From positions 355,925,882 through 355,989,881 of the forward strand of contig OZ024742.1 in NCBI GenBank assembly GCA_964016885.1: 64,000 nt of DNA, given 5' to 3'. A program made the translations under genes and the position numbers. The stretch comes from Eledone cirrhosa (Eukaryota > Mollusca > Cephalopoda > Octopoda > Eledonidae). The notes under the pieces are model-generated. The model had not been told where the DNA came from and did not search any database. It saw only the letters and a program-made list of their open reading frames with translations. This document shows, in pieces, positions 37,481 to 47,769 of the stretch. Numbering within the stretch: the first letter of the stretch is position 1; each line of letters begins with the position of its first letter.

Positions 37481-37504
37481 GGTGAACTAACTGTTGTGTA
37501 ATGT

Positions 37505-37617
37505 AAAGACTTCTATATATATATATATTATATATATATATAAACAATTGTTCTCGGTATGGTGAACTAACTGTTGTGTAATGTAACGACTTCTATATAT
37601 ATATATATATATATATA
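37505..37617. repeat. (TA)n with duplicated PLE end
   Basis: The segment caattgttttcggtatggtg ... cgacttct recurs once (as caattgttctcggtatggtg) about 70 bp downstream, each copy followed by TA repeats. Confidence 0.8.
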
Positions 37618-37671
37618 GGAACCAGTAAGACCCCGACAGCTGAGCTCAGCTGTCGGGGTCTTACTGGTTCC
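37618..37671. repeat. Perfect 54-bp palindrome
   Basis: Two 27-bp arms meet with no spacer at CTGAGCTCAG: ggaaccagtaagaccccgac ... gtcggggtcttactggttcc. GC-rich in an AT-rich context. The downstream tail to about 37745 (ctacctcaagtattgagtac) is shared with 25516-25720. Confidence 0.95.
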
Positions 37672-37749
37672 TATTACCCACTCTACTACCTCAAGTATTG
37701 AGTACTTTGGTGCGTTATGGTCCACCTGGTTCCTTACCACATTTCCTTC

Positions 37750-37750
37750 G

Positions 37751-37826
<76 letters not shown>
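37750..37826. repeat. (TA)n microsatellite
   Basis: Pure TA tract between the palindromic element and the next unit. Confidence 0.95.
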
Positions 37827-37829
<3 letters not shown>

Positions 37830-38064
37830 ATAAGGATTTGACGGACCCAGCATATTTAACAACGCCAGGATCGGTTGTATTTCAGCATACTCAATAGATA
37901 ATGTAGAACACATTCCAGAGTATACATATAGTTATTCGCCTCAACACAACACACGTAAACAGGTACCTATAATAGTTCCCAGACTCGAGTTTCGGCCACA
38001 TTTAATGCAGCAGTAGGGCGCACTGCATCATATGTCTGCATATATTATGCAACAATGCATAATA
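37827..38064. other. Unassigned terminal-type sequence
   Basis: Probably part of a non-autonomous element ending in the hammerhead-like motif that follows. No coding signal. Confidence 0.35.
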
Positions 38065-38145
38065 TCCCAGACAGATTAGAGATTTAATCTGTTTCGCTTG
38101 ATAATTGTGTTTGTAACAGATAATCTGTAGGCATCATCAGTGAGA
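38065..38145 (-). ncRNA. Hammerhead-like motif with long stem III
   Basis: Minus strand: stem I TCTCA with TGGGA, core CTGATGA, GAAAC, a seven-pair stem III (CAGATTA/TAATCTG), GTC cleavage triplet. The stem II region is long (37 nt) and closes only with GC/GC plus an internal ACAGA-TTA-TCTGT hairpin, so this is weaker. Confidence 0.4.
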
Positions 38146-38908
38146 GATAAGATCAAATGGGACAAACACCTAAAACTAAAAGCTAGACGAATTAATATTT
38201 CACCTCATGCGCGAGAGGTCCAAAGTGGGGTGAGTGGATCGGCTAGAAACAATAGATTAAATACACCCTACTTATCAGCTCACCAAGTTAGGGAGCCGAA
38301 ATTCAAATAAGAGGCAAAGTTAATAACTCATATTAATACCCTGTAATTAACAAGCTCAAAGTATAAATACTAAGCATTATATAATAATATATATAGTAAT
38401 AAACATATTATATATATATATATAAAGAGTGAGAGAAAGGGAGACAGACAATGAAGGAGAACAAATGAGAAGAGGAAGGGGAGAAATTGCAGAAATTCAT
38501 TGAACCAACAGTTTTCCATACCTTTCTATGTTTAGTCAGAGATAATATTAACCTAAAATGATTCAAGGCAATTTTAATAAATCATTAATTAATTTTCATT
38601 ATTTTTGTTCTTGCGTATTTTACTTAAAACATAATTAGAATAATTCGTTAATTCAGTTGAATATTTAATTTAGTCTTACAGATAAGTACATATAGAGTTG
38701 GCCAGCTTGAAAGTTGCAGCAAGGGACTGCTTTTGTCAATGGAATTTCATAATTCATTTAACAGAGATGACACAGTGAATAGAAATGACGAATGATTTGC
38801 TAAGAGCCAAGGTTAATTATTTGATTGGGAGGTGGATGTCACTAATAAGATCATAGACTACAATAGGGGTGATTTTGAAACACACACACAAATACACTGT
38901 GTACATAA

Positions 38909-38910
<2 letters not shown>
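38146..38910. other. Unassigned AT-rich sequence
   Basis: No gene recognised; a short TA tract near 38405. Confidence 0.45.
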
Positions 38911-38944
<34 letters not shown>

Positions 38945-38985
38945 GGAAAATTTAGTAAAATCGAATCGCTGGCGGTTTGCAAGCA

Positions 38986-39046
<61 letters not shown>
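38911..39046. repeat. (TA)n with a 50-bp unique island
   Basis: Two TA tracts enclosing a short piece with agtaaaatcgaatcgctggc. Confidence 0.9.
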
Positions 39047-39047
39047 T

Positions 39048-39228
39048 CATCATCATCATTCATCATTTCATTTTATGTCCGCTTATTCCCTGCTTGTAAG
39101 GGTGGGACGGGAACTGATGCTGGCTTGATTTCTACAGCTGGATGCCCTTCCTAACACCAACCTCATTTACAGTGAGTGCTGGGTGCTTTTTTTTGCCGTG
39201 GCACCTACACGACCACTTTGCAGTGGAA
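39048..39228 (-). repeat. 48-bp-unit family, antisense
   Basis: (ATC)n tail, cctgcttgtaagggtgggac, body (tttctacagctggatgccct, tcctaacaccaacctcattt) and one 48-bp unit (agtgctgggtgctttt). Confidence 0.85.
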
Positions 39229-39229
<1 letters not shown>

Positions 39230-39311
<82 letters not shown>

Positions 39312-39380
39312 GTAATAATAATAAATTTGGGGTGAAAGCAGCGATTCTTTGCTTAAACTTTAACCTGTTATTTTAATAAA

Positions 39381-39472
<92 letters not shown>

Positions 39473-39690
39473 TATAATGAGAGATTCATATAAATATTTC
39501 AAATTTGCCTATTTCCCTGATTTTCATTGAAGAAGATGATGATACGCATATGTACATATATATATATACACATATATATATATATATATATATGTGTGTA
39601 TGTGTGTATATAGATATAGATATAGATATAGATATATGGGGGTGGGGGGTATATATATATATGTGTGTGAGTGTTTGTATATATATATAA
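39230..39690. repeat. Three TA-rich microsatellites with short islands
   Basis: TA tracts at 39230-39312, 39378-39477 and 39550-39690, the last with TG steps and a (GATATA)n patch. Islands between them carry no recognised feature. Confidence 0.9.
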
Positions 39691-39866
39691 GATTTTTAAG
39701 GATTGAAATTATAAAATTAAGTATTTCATTATAGTAATTAAAAAAAAAGGTAAAATTATATGTATGTCCGTGTGTGTGTATGTATATATATATGTATATA
39801 TAATTTTTAAGGAATGAAATTATAAATTGAATATTTTATAACAATAAAAACATTAGATAAAATTAT
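39691..39866 (+). repeat. Direct repeat pair, about 65 bp
   Basis: The block starting ttttaaggattgaaattata recurs as ttttaaggaatgaaattata about 110 bp downstream, separated by a TG/TA tract. Confidence 0.7.
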
Positions 39867-40713
39867 ATAATAAGGAATTTGACAGATGATTGTTTCATTT
39901 CTTTATCATTAGTCATAATTTGCATAGTGGTCTTTGGTATTGTTCTTGTTCTTGTTTTTGTTTTGTTTTTATTGACAATTATTATCGATTCATATATATG
40001 TCGATATAGAATAAACAAGTCACAAAAATAAAATATACTGATAGGTTTTTATTAAAATAAAACGTTAAAAACAAGATAGCTTACATAATTTTTAAGAAAT
40101 TGATAATTCTTATAAATGAAAGTCAGATTACTAGAACATCGATGTGCTGTATAAAAAGATTGTAAAGTTCCCTACCAATAAACACAATATAAAACACAGA
40201 AGATAATAGATATATCAAATATGTCAATGAAAGTAAAAAATATAAACACTAAAATATCAAAAATAATTATAAAGAAATTCCGCCAAAAGGAAAATGATTC
40301 TAAGATTTCTAAAAGATTGACCCAGTAGTTCACATAATAAAACTTTATCCACAATCGTGATAACAGAAATATATTAATGAATATGTAATTGACTATTGAC
40401 AATATATATATATGAAAACTGGTCACACACAGACAAAAGCTACAAATGGCTACATTGTCCCCTTCTCTAACATTTCCCTTCAGAAACTTCCTTTTGATGG
40501 ATGTGAAATCACAAATAAGTCTATTCCAAGGTAACTCCATCTCTAGTTTTCTTGTTACGCCTTTTTACACATCTTTTTATGTTTCTTTATACTTTTCTCT
40601 CCATCCTTATGCCACCTGATTTTGTTAGCCAGAGATTTACCAATCTGCATTGTCAAGGCTTCCACAATAAACACTTTTCATATTCCACAATGCTTCGAGC
40701 AAACTTAAACACA

Positions 40714-40721
<8 letters not shown>
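39867..40721. other. Unassigned AT-rich sequence
   Basis: No credible gene; an aromatic-rich open frame on the minus strand has no domain features. Confidence 0.45.
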
Positions 40722-40788
<67 letters not shown>

Positions 40789-40790
40789 TA
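40722..40790. repeat. (CT)n-(TA)n microsatellite
   Basis: CT block then TA block. Confidence 0.95.
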
Positions 40791-40905
40791 GAAGGGATTT
40801 TTAATTCATTGGAAATTCAACAAATATAAATGTTTATAACTGATTCAGAGCACTCGACAATTTCTGGAGTAAAGATTCAATGATATTAAATAAATGGAAA
40901 CTATA

Positions 40906-40980
40906 TTTATGAAACCATATTTATTCTATTATATATGTTTCAAGGGTACCAAAAACGTTGGTACGCTTTCATCAGATAAA
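40906..40980 (-). ncRNA. Hammerhead-like motif, left arm
   Basis: Minus strand: TTTAT with ATAAA as stem I, core CTGATGA, ten-position stem II AAGCGTACCA/TGGTACCCTT (one mismatch), GAAAC, with GTTTC before the stem I 3' strand. Stem III pairing is imperfect. Confidence 0.4.
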
Positions 40981-41088
40981 ATACAAAGAGTGTTTTATAA
41001 ATGTTGACATAGCCAAGGAAACATACCTTATTAGTTGAATTTTCCTTGGGTAGTGGATTTATAAAATGTATAAAACACTCTTTCTATG

Positions 41089-41162
41089 TTATCTGATGAA
41101 AGCTTACCAAAGTTTTTGGTACCCTTGAAATATATAAAATAAAATAAATATGGTTTTATAAA
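41089..41162 (+). ncRNA. Hammerhead-like motif, right arm
   Basis: Inverted partner of the left-arm motif: core CTGATGA, stem II AAGCTTACCA with TGGTACCCTT, GAAAT. The C after GAAA is lost, so it is less likely to be active. Confidence 0.35.
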
Positions 41163-41190
41163 TATATTTTCCATTTATTTAATATCATTG

Positions 41191-41221
<31 letters not shown>

Positions 41222-41236
41222 ATGTAAATATATATA

Positions 41237-41335
41237 TCACATTGTCCCAAATCTTCCTGGGTCTCCCCCGCCCCCCACGGTTTTCATCAGCTTTGAGTGC
41301 TATGCACCGTTTTATGTAGCTGGCATGTGTGTATG
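41237..41335 (-). pseudogene. LINE C-terminal scrap
   Basis: Minus strand reads [20 protein letters not shown] then GRPRKIWDNV, matching CIKKCRAIK...GRPRKTWDD in the LINE at 9.9 kb. About 30 codons only. Confidence 0.6.
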
Positions 41336-41443
41336 TGTAATTCTTTTTTGTGTGTGCTTGCAAGGATTAGGCGGGTTGTTCACATCAAGGGACAAGTCCG
41401 GCCAGAATTGACCACACCATAGCTTGCTCCAATGGAACTGTAA

Positions 41444-41925
<482 letters not shown>

Positions 41926-42021
41926 CTCCTGAATATAATTTATACTCGTTGAGCAAGCCTACACATACGCTGTTCATCTCTAACGTGACGATATATTATC
42001 ACCACGTTATTGATAACTTGA

Positions 42022-42027
<6 letters not shown>

Positions 42028-42056
<29 letters not shown>
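42028..42056. repeat. (TA)n tract at PLE left boundary
   Basis: Short TA tract; the outermost arm of the PLE composite starts directly after it. Confidence 0.9.
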
Positions 42057-42061
<5 letters not shown>

Positions 42062-42192
42062 GTGAGGTTTTTTTTACAAAATGAAAAATAACCGAGGTGT
42101 CCTACACGAGTGGAAGTATAAAGAAAAAGGGATGAAATCGAAAATGCAACTGAAGTCTTATTTTTTAAAAAAATATATATATTTATTTGGTT

Positions 42193-42230
42193 CCTTTACC
42201 GGTTTCGCAGTTCTTTTTCTTTTCAAAAGG
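42193..42230 (-). ncRNA. Degraded hammerhead-like motif, left arm
   Basis: Counterpart of 47131-47168. Here the 5' strand of stem II is GAAA rather than GCAG, so the stem II pairing present in the right arm is lost. Confidence 0.4.
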
Positions 42231-42741
42231 TGAGTTGAGATGGAGGGTCTGTGGTTTTTCTCACATCTGGTTGGTCTCTAAATGTTACTTATTTTATATG
42301 GAAAAAGTGGCTCGAAAACCAGGTTTTTCGAGAAGTAATTTGATTGGTTTGTCAATAATTATAATAAATTTCGCGCCAGTTCGCGTTACAATAGTTCTTC
42401 AAATAAGAGAGGGGGGGTTGTCACAGGTTGTTTTTTTCATATATGAGTGTTTGAATTTCTTTTTACTTGAAAAAATGAGGCTCACGAAGGCTTTTTTTTG
42501 GTTGGTTATAAATGAAATTTGGCTGTCAAGTGAACAAGTTTTCATTACATTTTTGCGCCCTTATTTGGAAAACTATTCTGTAGTCTTTATAGTGAATGTT
42601 ATGACAATGGAGAGATAGTGGTCAAGGGAAAAGGGATTGGGAGAAATGTTCTGGTTCAGTGAATATGGCCAGCTGTCAGAGTTCAGGTGTCAGAGTTCAG
42701 ATTTTCTATTGAGACTGAAGATATGTGTTTATTTGTGTGCT

Positions 42742-42776
<35 letters not shown>

Positions 42777-43268
42777 ATGTGTGTATTGGAAGATGATTCT
42801 ATTAGTAGAGATGGGGGAGGGAGTTGTGTGTGTGTGTATATGGGTGTTATGTGTGTGTGTGCGAGTATGTTAGAGAGAATATATATTTTGTGTGTGTGTA
42901 TATATATATGTGTGTAGGAAAGTGGTTCTATTAGTAGAAATGGGGAGGGTGTTGTAGGTGTGGGGGTTGTTATGTGTGTGTATGGGTGTTATGTGTGTGG
43001 GAGTATGGTTAGCATGTTAAGATGAAGAGAATATATATATATATATATATATATTGTGTGTGTGTGTATGTGTGTGTGTAGGAAAATGATTCCTTTAGTA
43101 GGAATATTTTTGAATGAACATATTTTCCTGACTTTTTCGTGTTTGCTGTTGTATTGCCAGCGCAAACGTATGTTTAAGGTTTATTTAGTTCGGGTTTTTA
43201 TTTTCTAAAGTAGAAGGTGTTATGTGTGTGTGTGTGTATGTCATATTGTGGTGTTGACATAATGTATA

Positions 43269-43911
43269 TTAAACCTTATTTAATGTTGGTCTATATTTTT
43301 GAATAAACATATTTTCCTTATTTATTCGCATTTGTTCTGTTGTATTGTTAGCGCAAAGGTAAAATGGGAAGACTTGGAATTTGGGTGTCTTATTACTTGC
43401 GCAAATGTCTAGATGTGCACTTAGTGGTATCTGTCTCGTGGTTGGATCTCGTAATTGTTGGCGATGAACTGTCATTCTGTTTCTGAGTGTGAGTTTAGTT
43501 TGTCCTATATAATCTTCATTGCATCCTTTACATTTAATGGCATAAATTAGATTTTTTGATGAGCAAGTGAAGTGATTTTTTACAGTAAAATTTTGTCCTG
43601 ATTTAAATGTATACGTGTTGCCTTCAATGAGGTGAGTGCAGGTTCCACAATTAGAGCGACCACATTTTTTGATACTTGGTTGTGGGTTTGTGGTAGGTAA
43701 TTTGGCATTGGTGAGTAATGTTTTCAGTGATTTTGGTTGTCTTTTGCTTTTGATTATTTTGTGTGTTTCAAGGGCTTTTTTCATTCTTGGGTTTTGTTTT
43801 TGTAGTGGGATGTTATTGTGAATAGTGTTGTAAGCTTTCGCATTTCTTTTATGACAACAGTACTTCCCTTGTCTGCTTCCTTAATTACAATGTCCGGATT
43901 GTTTTTTAGTT
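43269..43911 (-). pseudogene. PLE GIY-YIG domain, inverted deleted copy
   Basis: A 171-codon open stretch (43269-43784) identical in translation to the last 171 residues of the downstream PLE protein, including CGRSNCGTC, LIYAIKC and DYIGQT. The upstream RT core is deleted and the join near 43846 puts the remaining RT N-terminal scrap out of context, so it cannot make the full enzyme. Confidence 0.85.
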
Positions 43912-46089
43912 CAATTCACACCAACACCACAATATCCTAACCCCAACGATATAAATGACGATATCTCACACTTCTGTAGAAAATTACGTCTCACAGAGGA
44001 ATTCTTTGACAAGGAGAATAACGACGAATCAATTGTACGGAATAAAAGCAGCTACAACCCAACAAAAGGTAGAAACAGAGTTCTGGACAAATGTTGTGAC
44101 CACATAGCTACCTTCCCATACCATGAACTACCGCAACCTAAACCCAAACCCAACACAAGTCGAAGGGAATGGGAGATTATCCATGAACTAAAAAACAATC
44201 CGGACATTGTAATTATGGAAGCGGACAAGGGAAGTACTGTTGTCATTATGGAGGCTGAAAAATATAAAAATTCTATGTTCTCTCTCTTACAAAATGCTAA
44301 TTACTATGAAAGAGTAAAAAACTACCAGCAATCAAAAATAATGACCAAATTAAACACACTGATTTATCGATACCAGGAAGACCTAACTAAAAAGGAACGC
44401 GATTATTTAACAAATTTTGAATACAAAACCAGCAATCTTTACGGACGTCCGAAGATCCACAAATGTAAAATAATCAACGATGCCTGTAAACGATCCACCT
44501 CAGCCTGCGTGAACACACAATACCCCACAGACCTTAAATTAAGACCAATTGTAGCGGGCCCACAATGTGAAACACACAGATTGAGCAACTTTATAGACAT
44601 ACTACTGAAACCAATACTGAAACACATACCGAGCCTTGTAAGAGATGATCTGGACCTCTTAAACCACCTCCCCAAACATGTCAATAACGACACTATTATT
44701 GTGTCTTTCGATGTAGTGAATCTCTACACAACGATCCCACACCAATACGGACTAGAAGCAATAGGATTCTGGCTAGAGAAATATCCCAATGAGATACCTG
44801 ACAGAATAGAAAAAAGCTTCATCACCGAGGGATTAAAATTCATCCTACAGAACAACTTTTTTGATTTCGATGGCAATACTTACAAGCAAATATCGGGGAC
44901 TGCGATGGGCACAAAACCCGCTCCAACTTATGCCAACTTAGTCATGGCATACTTAGAAGTCCAGATATATGAACAGTCCAAATCAAAATACGGATTGAAC
45001 TTCCACAAATATTTATCAGAGAATTGGAAACGCTACTTGGATGATTGCCTCATTCTTTGGTCCCACACACTCGACCAACTGAAGGATTTCAAAAACTTAA
45101 TAAACGGCATCAATAACCACATCCAATTCACAATGGAATGCAGCCAAGATCAACTCCCATTTCTGGACATCTTAATCACAAAAAAAGACACAAATATCGA
45201 AACTGACATACACTACAAACCAACAGATTCCAAACAATATCTGCTATTCACCTCCAACCATCCAAAGCACACGAAGACGAACATTCCTTTTAATCTAGCA
45301 AGAAGAATTTGCACAATTGTCTCCAATTATGAAACGCGAAATAAAAGACTTCAAGAATTAAAGGAAATTCTACTTGAGAGAGAGTACCCACTATTACTAA
45401 TAAATAATGGAATAGAAAAGGCTAAAGCAATAGGCATTGATGAATTACGGAAACAGAAACAAATTCAAGGTACGTCCAATATTCTATCATATATCTCAAC
45501 ACACAACCCAAGAAATGCGGAAGCTTACAACACTATTCACAATAACATCCCACTACTAAAACAAAACCCAAGAATGAAAAAAGCCCTTGAAACACACAAA
45601 ATAATCAAAAGCAAAAGACAACCAAAATCACTGAAAACATTACTCACCAATGCCAAATTACCTACCACAAACCCACAACCAAGTATCAAAAAATGTGGTC
45701 GCTCTAATTGTGGAACCTGCACTCACCTCATTGAAGGCAACACGTATACATTTAAATCAGGACAAAATTTTACTGTAAAAAATCACTTCACTTGCTCATC
45801 AAAAAATCTAATTTATGCCATTAAATGTAAAGGATGCAATGAAGATTATATAGGACAAACTAAACTCACACTCAGAAACAGAATGACAGTTCATCGCCAA
45901 CAATTACGAGATCCAACCACGAGACAGATACCACTAAGTGCACATCTAGACATTTGCGCAAGTAATAAGACACCCAAATTCCAAGTCTTCCCATTTTACC
46001 TTTGCGCTAACAATACAACAGAACAAATGCGAATAAATAAGGAAAATATGTTTATTCAAAAATATAGACCAACATTAAATAAGGTTTAA
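43912..46089 (+). CDS. Penelope-like element RT plus GIY-YIG polyprotein (5' truncated)
   Basis: Longest coding region of the window, free of stops from the inversion junction to a TAA; the first ATG is at 44215 (624 residues from there). N-terminal: LKNNPDIVIMEADKG, typical of PLEs. RT: YGRPKIHK, LRPIVAGPQ, SFDVVNLYTTIP (Asp166), GTAMGTKPAPTYANL, RYLDDCLILW (Asp276, Asp277). Then a Cys motif (CGRSNCGTC) and the GIY-YIG nuclease: LIYAIKC (533-538), DYIGQT (544-549), LRNRMTVHR with the catalytic-type Arg, and a late Glu in NKENMFIQKY. Such proteins prime cDNA on a nicked target. The true start is lost at the junction. Possibly recently active; could also have been mobilised in trans. Confidence 0.93.
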   Translation, partial: QFTPTPQYPNPNDINDDISHFCRKLRLTEEFFDKENNDESIVRNKSSYNPTKGRNRVLDKCCDHIATFPYHELPQPKPKPNTSRREWEIIHELKNNPDIVIMEADKGSTVVIMEAEKYKNSMFSLLQNANYYERVKNYQQSKIMTKLNTLIYRYQEDLTKKERDYLTNFEYKTSNLYGRPKIHKCKIINDACKRSTSACVNTQYPTDLKLRPIVAGPQCETHRLSNFIDILLKPILKHIPSLVRDDLDLLNHLPKHVNNDTIIVSFDVVNLYTTIPHQYGLEAIGFWLEKYPNEIPDRIEKSFITEGLKFILQNNFFDFDGNTYKQISGTAMGTKPAPTYANLVMAYLEVQIYEQSKSKYGLNFHKYLSENWKRYLDDCLILWSHTLDQLKDFKNLINGINNHIQFTMECSQDQLPFLDILITKKDTNIETDIHYKPTDSKQYLLFTSNHPKHTKTNIPFNLARRICTIVSNYETRNKRLQELKEILLEREYPLLLINNGIEKAKAIGIDELRKQKQIQGTSNILSYISTHNPRNAEAYNTIHNNIPLLKQNPRMKKALETHKIIKSKRQPKSLKTLLTNAKLPTTNPQPSIKKCGRSNCGTCTHLIEGNTYTFKSGQNFTVKNHFTCSSKNLIYAIKCKGCNEDYIGQTKLTLRNRMTVHRQQLRDPTTRQIPLSAHLDICASNKTPKFQVFPFYLCANNTTEQMRINKENMFIQKYRPTLNKV

Positions 46090-46579
46090 TATACATTATG
46101 TCAACACCACAATATGACATACACACACACACACATAACACCTTCTACTTTAGAAAATAAAAACCCGAACTAAATAAACCTTAAACATACGTTTGCGCTG
46201 GCAATACAACAGCAAACACGAAAAAGTCAGGAAAATATGTTCATTCAAAAATATTCCTACTAAAGGAATCATTTTCCTACACACACACATACACACACAC
46301 ACAATATATATATACATATATATATATTCTCTTCATCTTAACATGCTAACCATACTCCCACACACATAACACCCATACACACACATAACAACCCCCACAC
46401 CTACAACACCCTCCCCATTTCTACTAATAGAACCACTTTCCTACACATATATATATACACACACACAAAATATATATTCTCTCTAACATACTCGCACACA
46501 CACACATAACACCCATATACACACACACACAACTCCCTCCCCCATCTCTACTAATAGAATCATCTTCCAATACACACAT

Positions 46580-46612
<33 letters not shown>

Positions 46613-47237
46613 AGCACACAAATAAACACATATCTTCAGTCTCAATAGCAAATCTGAACTCTGACACCTGAACTCTGACAGCTGGCCATATTCACTGAAC
46701 CAGAACATTTCTCCCAATCCCTTTTCCCTTGACCACTATCTCTCCATTGTCATAACATTCACTATAAAGACTACAGAATAGTTTTCCAAATAAGGGCGCA
46801 AAAATGTAATGAAAACTTGTTCACTTGACAGCCAAATTTCATTTATAACCAACCAAAAAAAAGCCTTCGTGAGTCTCATTTTTTCAAGTAAAAAGAAATT
46901 CAAACACTCATATATGAAAAAACAACCTGTGACAACCCCCCCCCCTCTCTTATTTGAAGAACTATTGTAACGCGAACTGGCGTGAAATTTATTATAATTA
47001 TTGACAAACCAATCAAATTACTTCTCGAAAAACCTGGTTTTCGAGCCACTTTTTCCATATAAAACAAGTAACATTTAGAGACCAACCAGATGTGAGAAAA
47101 ACCACAGACCCTCCATCTCAACTCACCTCACCTTTTGAAAAGCAGAAGAACTGCGAAACCGGTAAAGGAACCAAATAAATATATATATTTAAAAAAAAAA
47201 TAAGACTTCAGTTGCATTTTCGATTTCATCCCTTTTT

Positions 47238-47243
<6 letters not shown>
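46090..47243 (+). other. PLE 3' non-coding region (right arm)
   Basis: Mirror image of 42121-43268. Contains CA-rich tracts (46.1-46.65 kb) and ends with a hammerhead-like motif and then (TA)n. Confidence 0.85.
47131..47168 (+). ncRNA. Hammerhead-like motif with C3U/G8A core, PLE 3' end
   Basis: Stem I CCTT with AAGG, core TTGAAAA (consensus CUGANGA), perfect stem II GCAG-AAGAA-CTGC with the canonical G-C closing pair, GAAA, self-complementary stem III ACCGGT, cleavage base A. The two core changes are the partners of the C3-G8 tertiary base pair, so pairing is conserved as U-A. Confidence 0.5.

Positions 47244-47273
<30 letters not shown>
47244..47273. repeat. (TA)n tract
   Basis: Separates the PLE right arm from the next foldback. 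Confidence 0.9.
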
Positions 47274-47277
<4 letters not shown>

Positions 47278-47769
47278 GTAATCTGTAATAATAATATTCG
47301 ATTTGTTTGCAATTATGCAAACAAGCCTCATTTTTAAAGCCATGTCAGTAGAATGAGCCTCTCCTGAATTTGGCAGAGCCGGCCATTTATCAATCGTATA
47401 CAGGAAACTGACTGGCCAGTCTGCTGGTATGCAAATATGGCTGATCAGTGGATCTGCTAATATGCGGATCTGACTGATCAGCCAGTCTGCTAATATGCAA
47501 ATCAGGCCAATCAGTCGCTTTATATTTTAGAAAAGATCATATATCTTCACAAGCTCTGACGATTGGCAAGTGAATAGTAAGCTGTACTGATGAAGGGTGA
47601 CACCTAGAAACATTAGTGTCTGCAGGGTTCTCTTTACAAGCCAACACAATATCAAGAATGAGGGGCTCATTCTACTGACGTGCCTTTATAAATTAGGCTA
47701 GGTCGCATAACTGCAAATGAATCGAATATTATTATTAATATTCGAAAAACTCAGATTACATTTATTGTA
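47274..47769. repeat. Foldback element with hammerhead-like motif
   Basis: Terminal inverted repeats of about 90-110 bp (taatctg ... aatattcgattt ... cagtagaatgagcc and its complement at 47660-47769). The interior has short tandem repeats (agtctgct..tatgcaaat, ctgatcag) and the ribozyme-like motif near the right end. No coding sequence. Confidence 0.75.
47582..47625 (+). ncRNA. Hammerhead-like ribozyme motif
   Basis: Stem I CTGTA with TGCAG (five pairs, one G-U), core CTGATGA, stem II GGGT-GAC-ACCT flanked by an A-A mismatch, GAAA, stem III ACA-TTAG-TGT, cleavage after C47620. All core bases match. Confidence 0.55.

Larger units (their letters stand above)
35581..37500 (-). mobile_element. 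Degraded PLE with inverted terminal copies
   Basis: A minus-strand PLE remnant (RT then GIY-YIG then 3' terminus at the low-coordinate end). Its 3' region (35581-35945) is repeated in inverted orientation at about 37130-37500, joined to the truncated RT part. Both arms contain cgcatgcgca, a gaactttcg-type block next to ttgataagaaaattaggatg, and the hammerhead-like motif. PLEs commonly carry such partial inverted copies. Flanked by (TA)n. Confidence 0.8.
40869..41190. repeat. Foldback with hammerhead-like motif in each arm
   Basis: Inverted arms of about 125-140 bp (tgatattaaataaatgg ... ccatttatttaatatca) around a 60-bp centre. No protein. Each arm has CTGATGA, a stem and GAAA in the orientation reading outward. 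Bounded by (TA)n on the right. Confidence 0.75.
42057..43911 (-). mobile_element. Inverted, internally deleted PLE copy (left arm)
   Basis: Minus-strand copy of the 3' part of the PLE that follows. From its inner end it has a short RT N-terminal piece (gaactaaaaaacaatccg) joined directly to sequence matching 45513 onward, so about 1.26 kb of RT is missing. The GIY-YIG region and the whole 3' non-coding region follow. Near-identical to the right arm by eye, suggesting recent origin. It extends about 65 bp further out than the right arm. The low-complexity GT runs near 42.73-43.1 kb belong to its 3' region. Confidence 0.9.

Noticed and set aside
40172..40540. 122-codon aromatic-rich minus-strand frame as a membrane protein
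   Set aside because: AT-rich sequence bias explains Phe/Ile/Tyr content; no relatives or neighbours support it.
42187..42618. 143-codon frame with hydrophobic segments
   Set aside because: Lies antisense to the 3' non-coding region of the inverted PLE arm; the mirrored right arm carries a differing, broken version.
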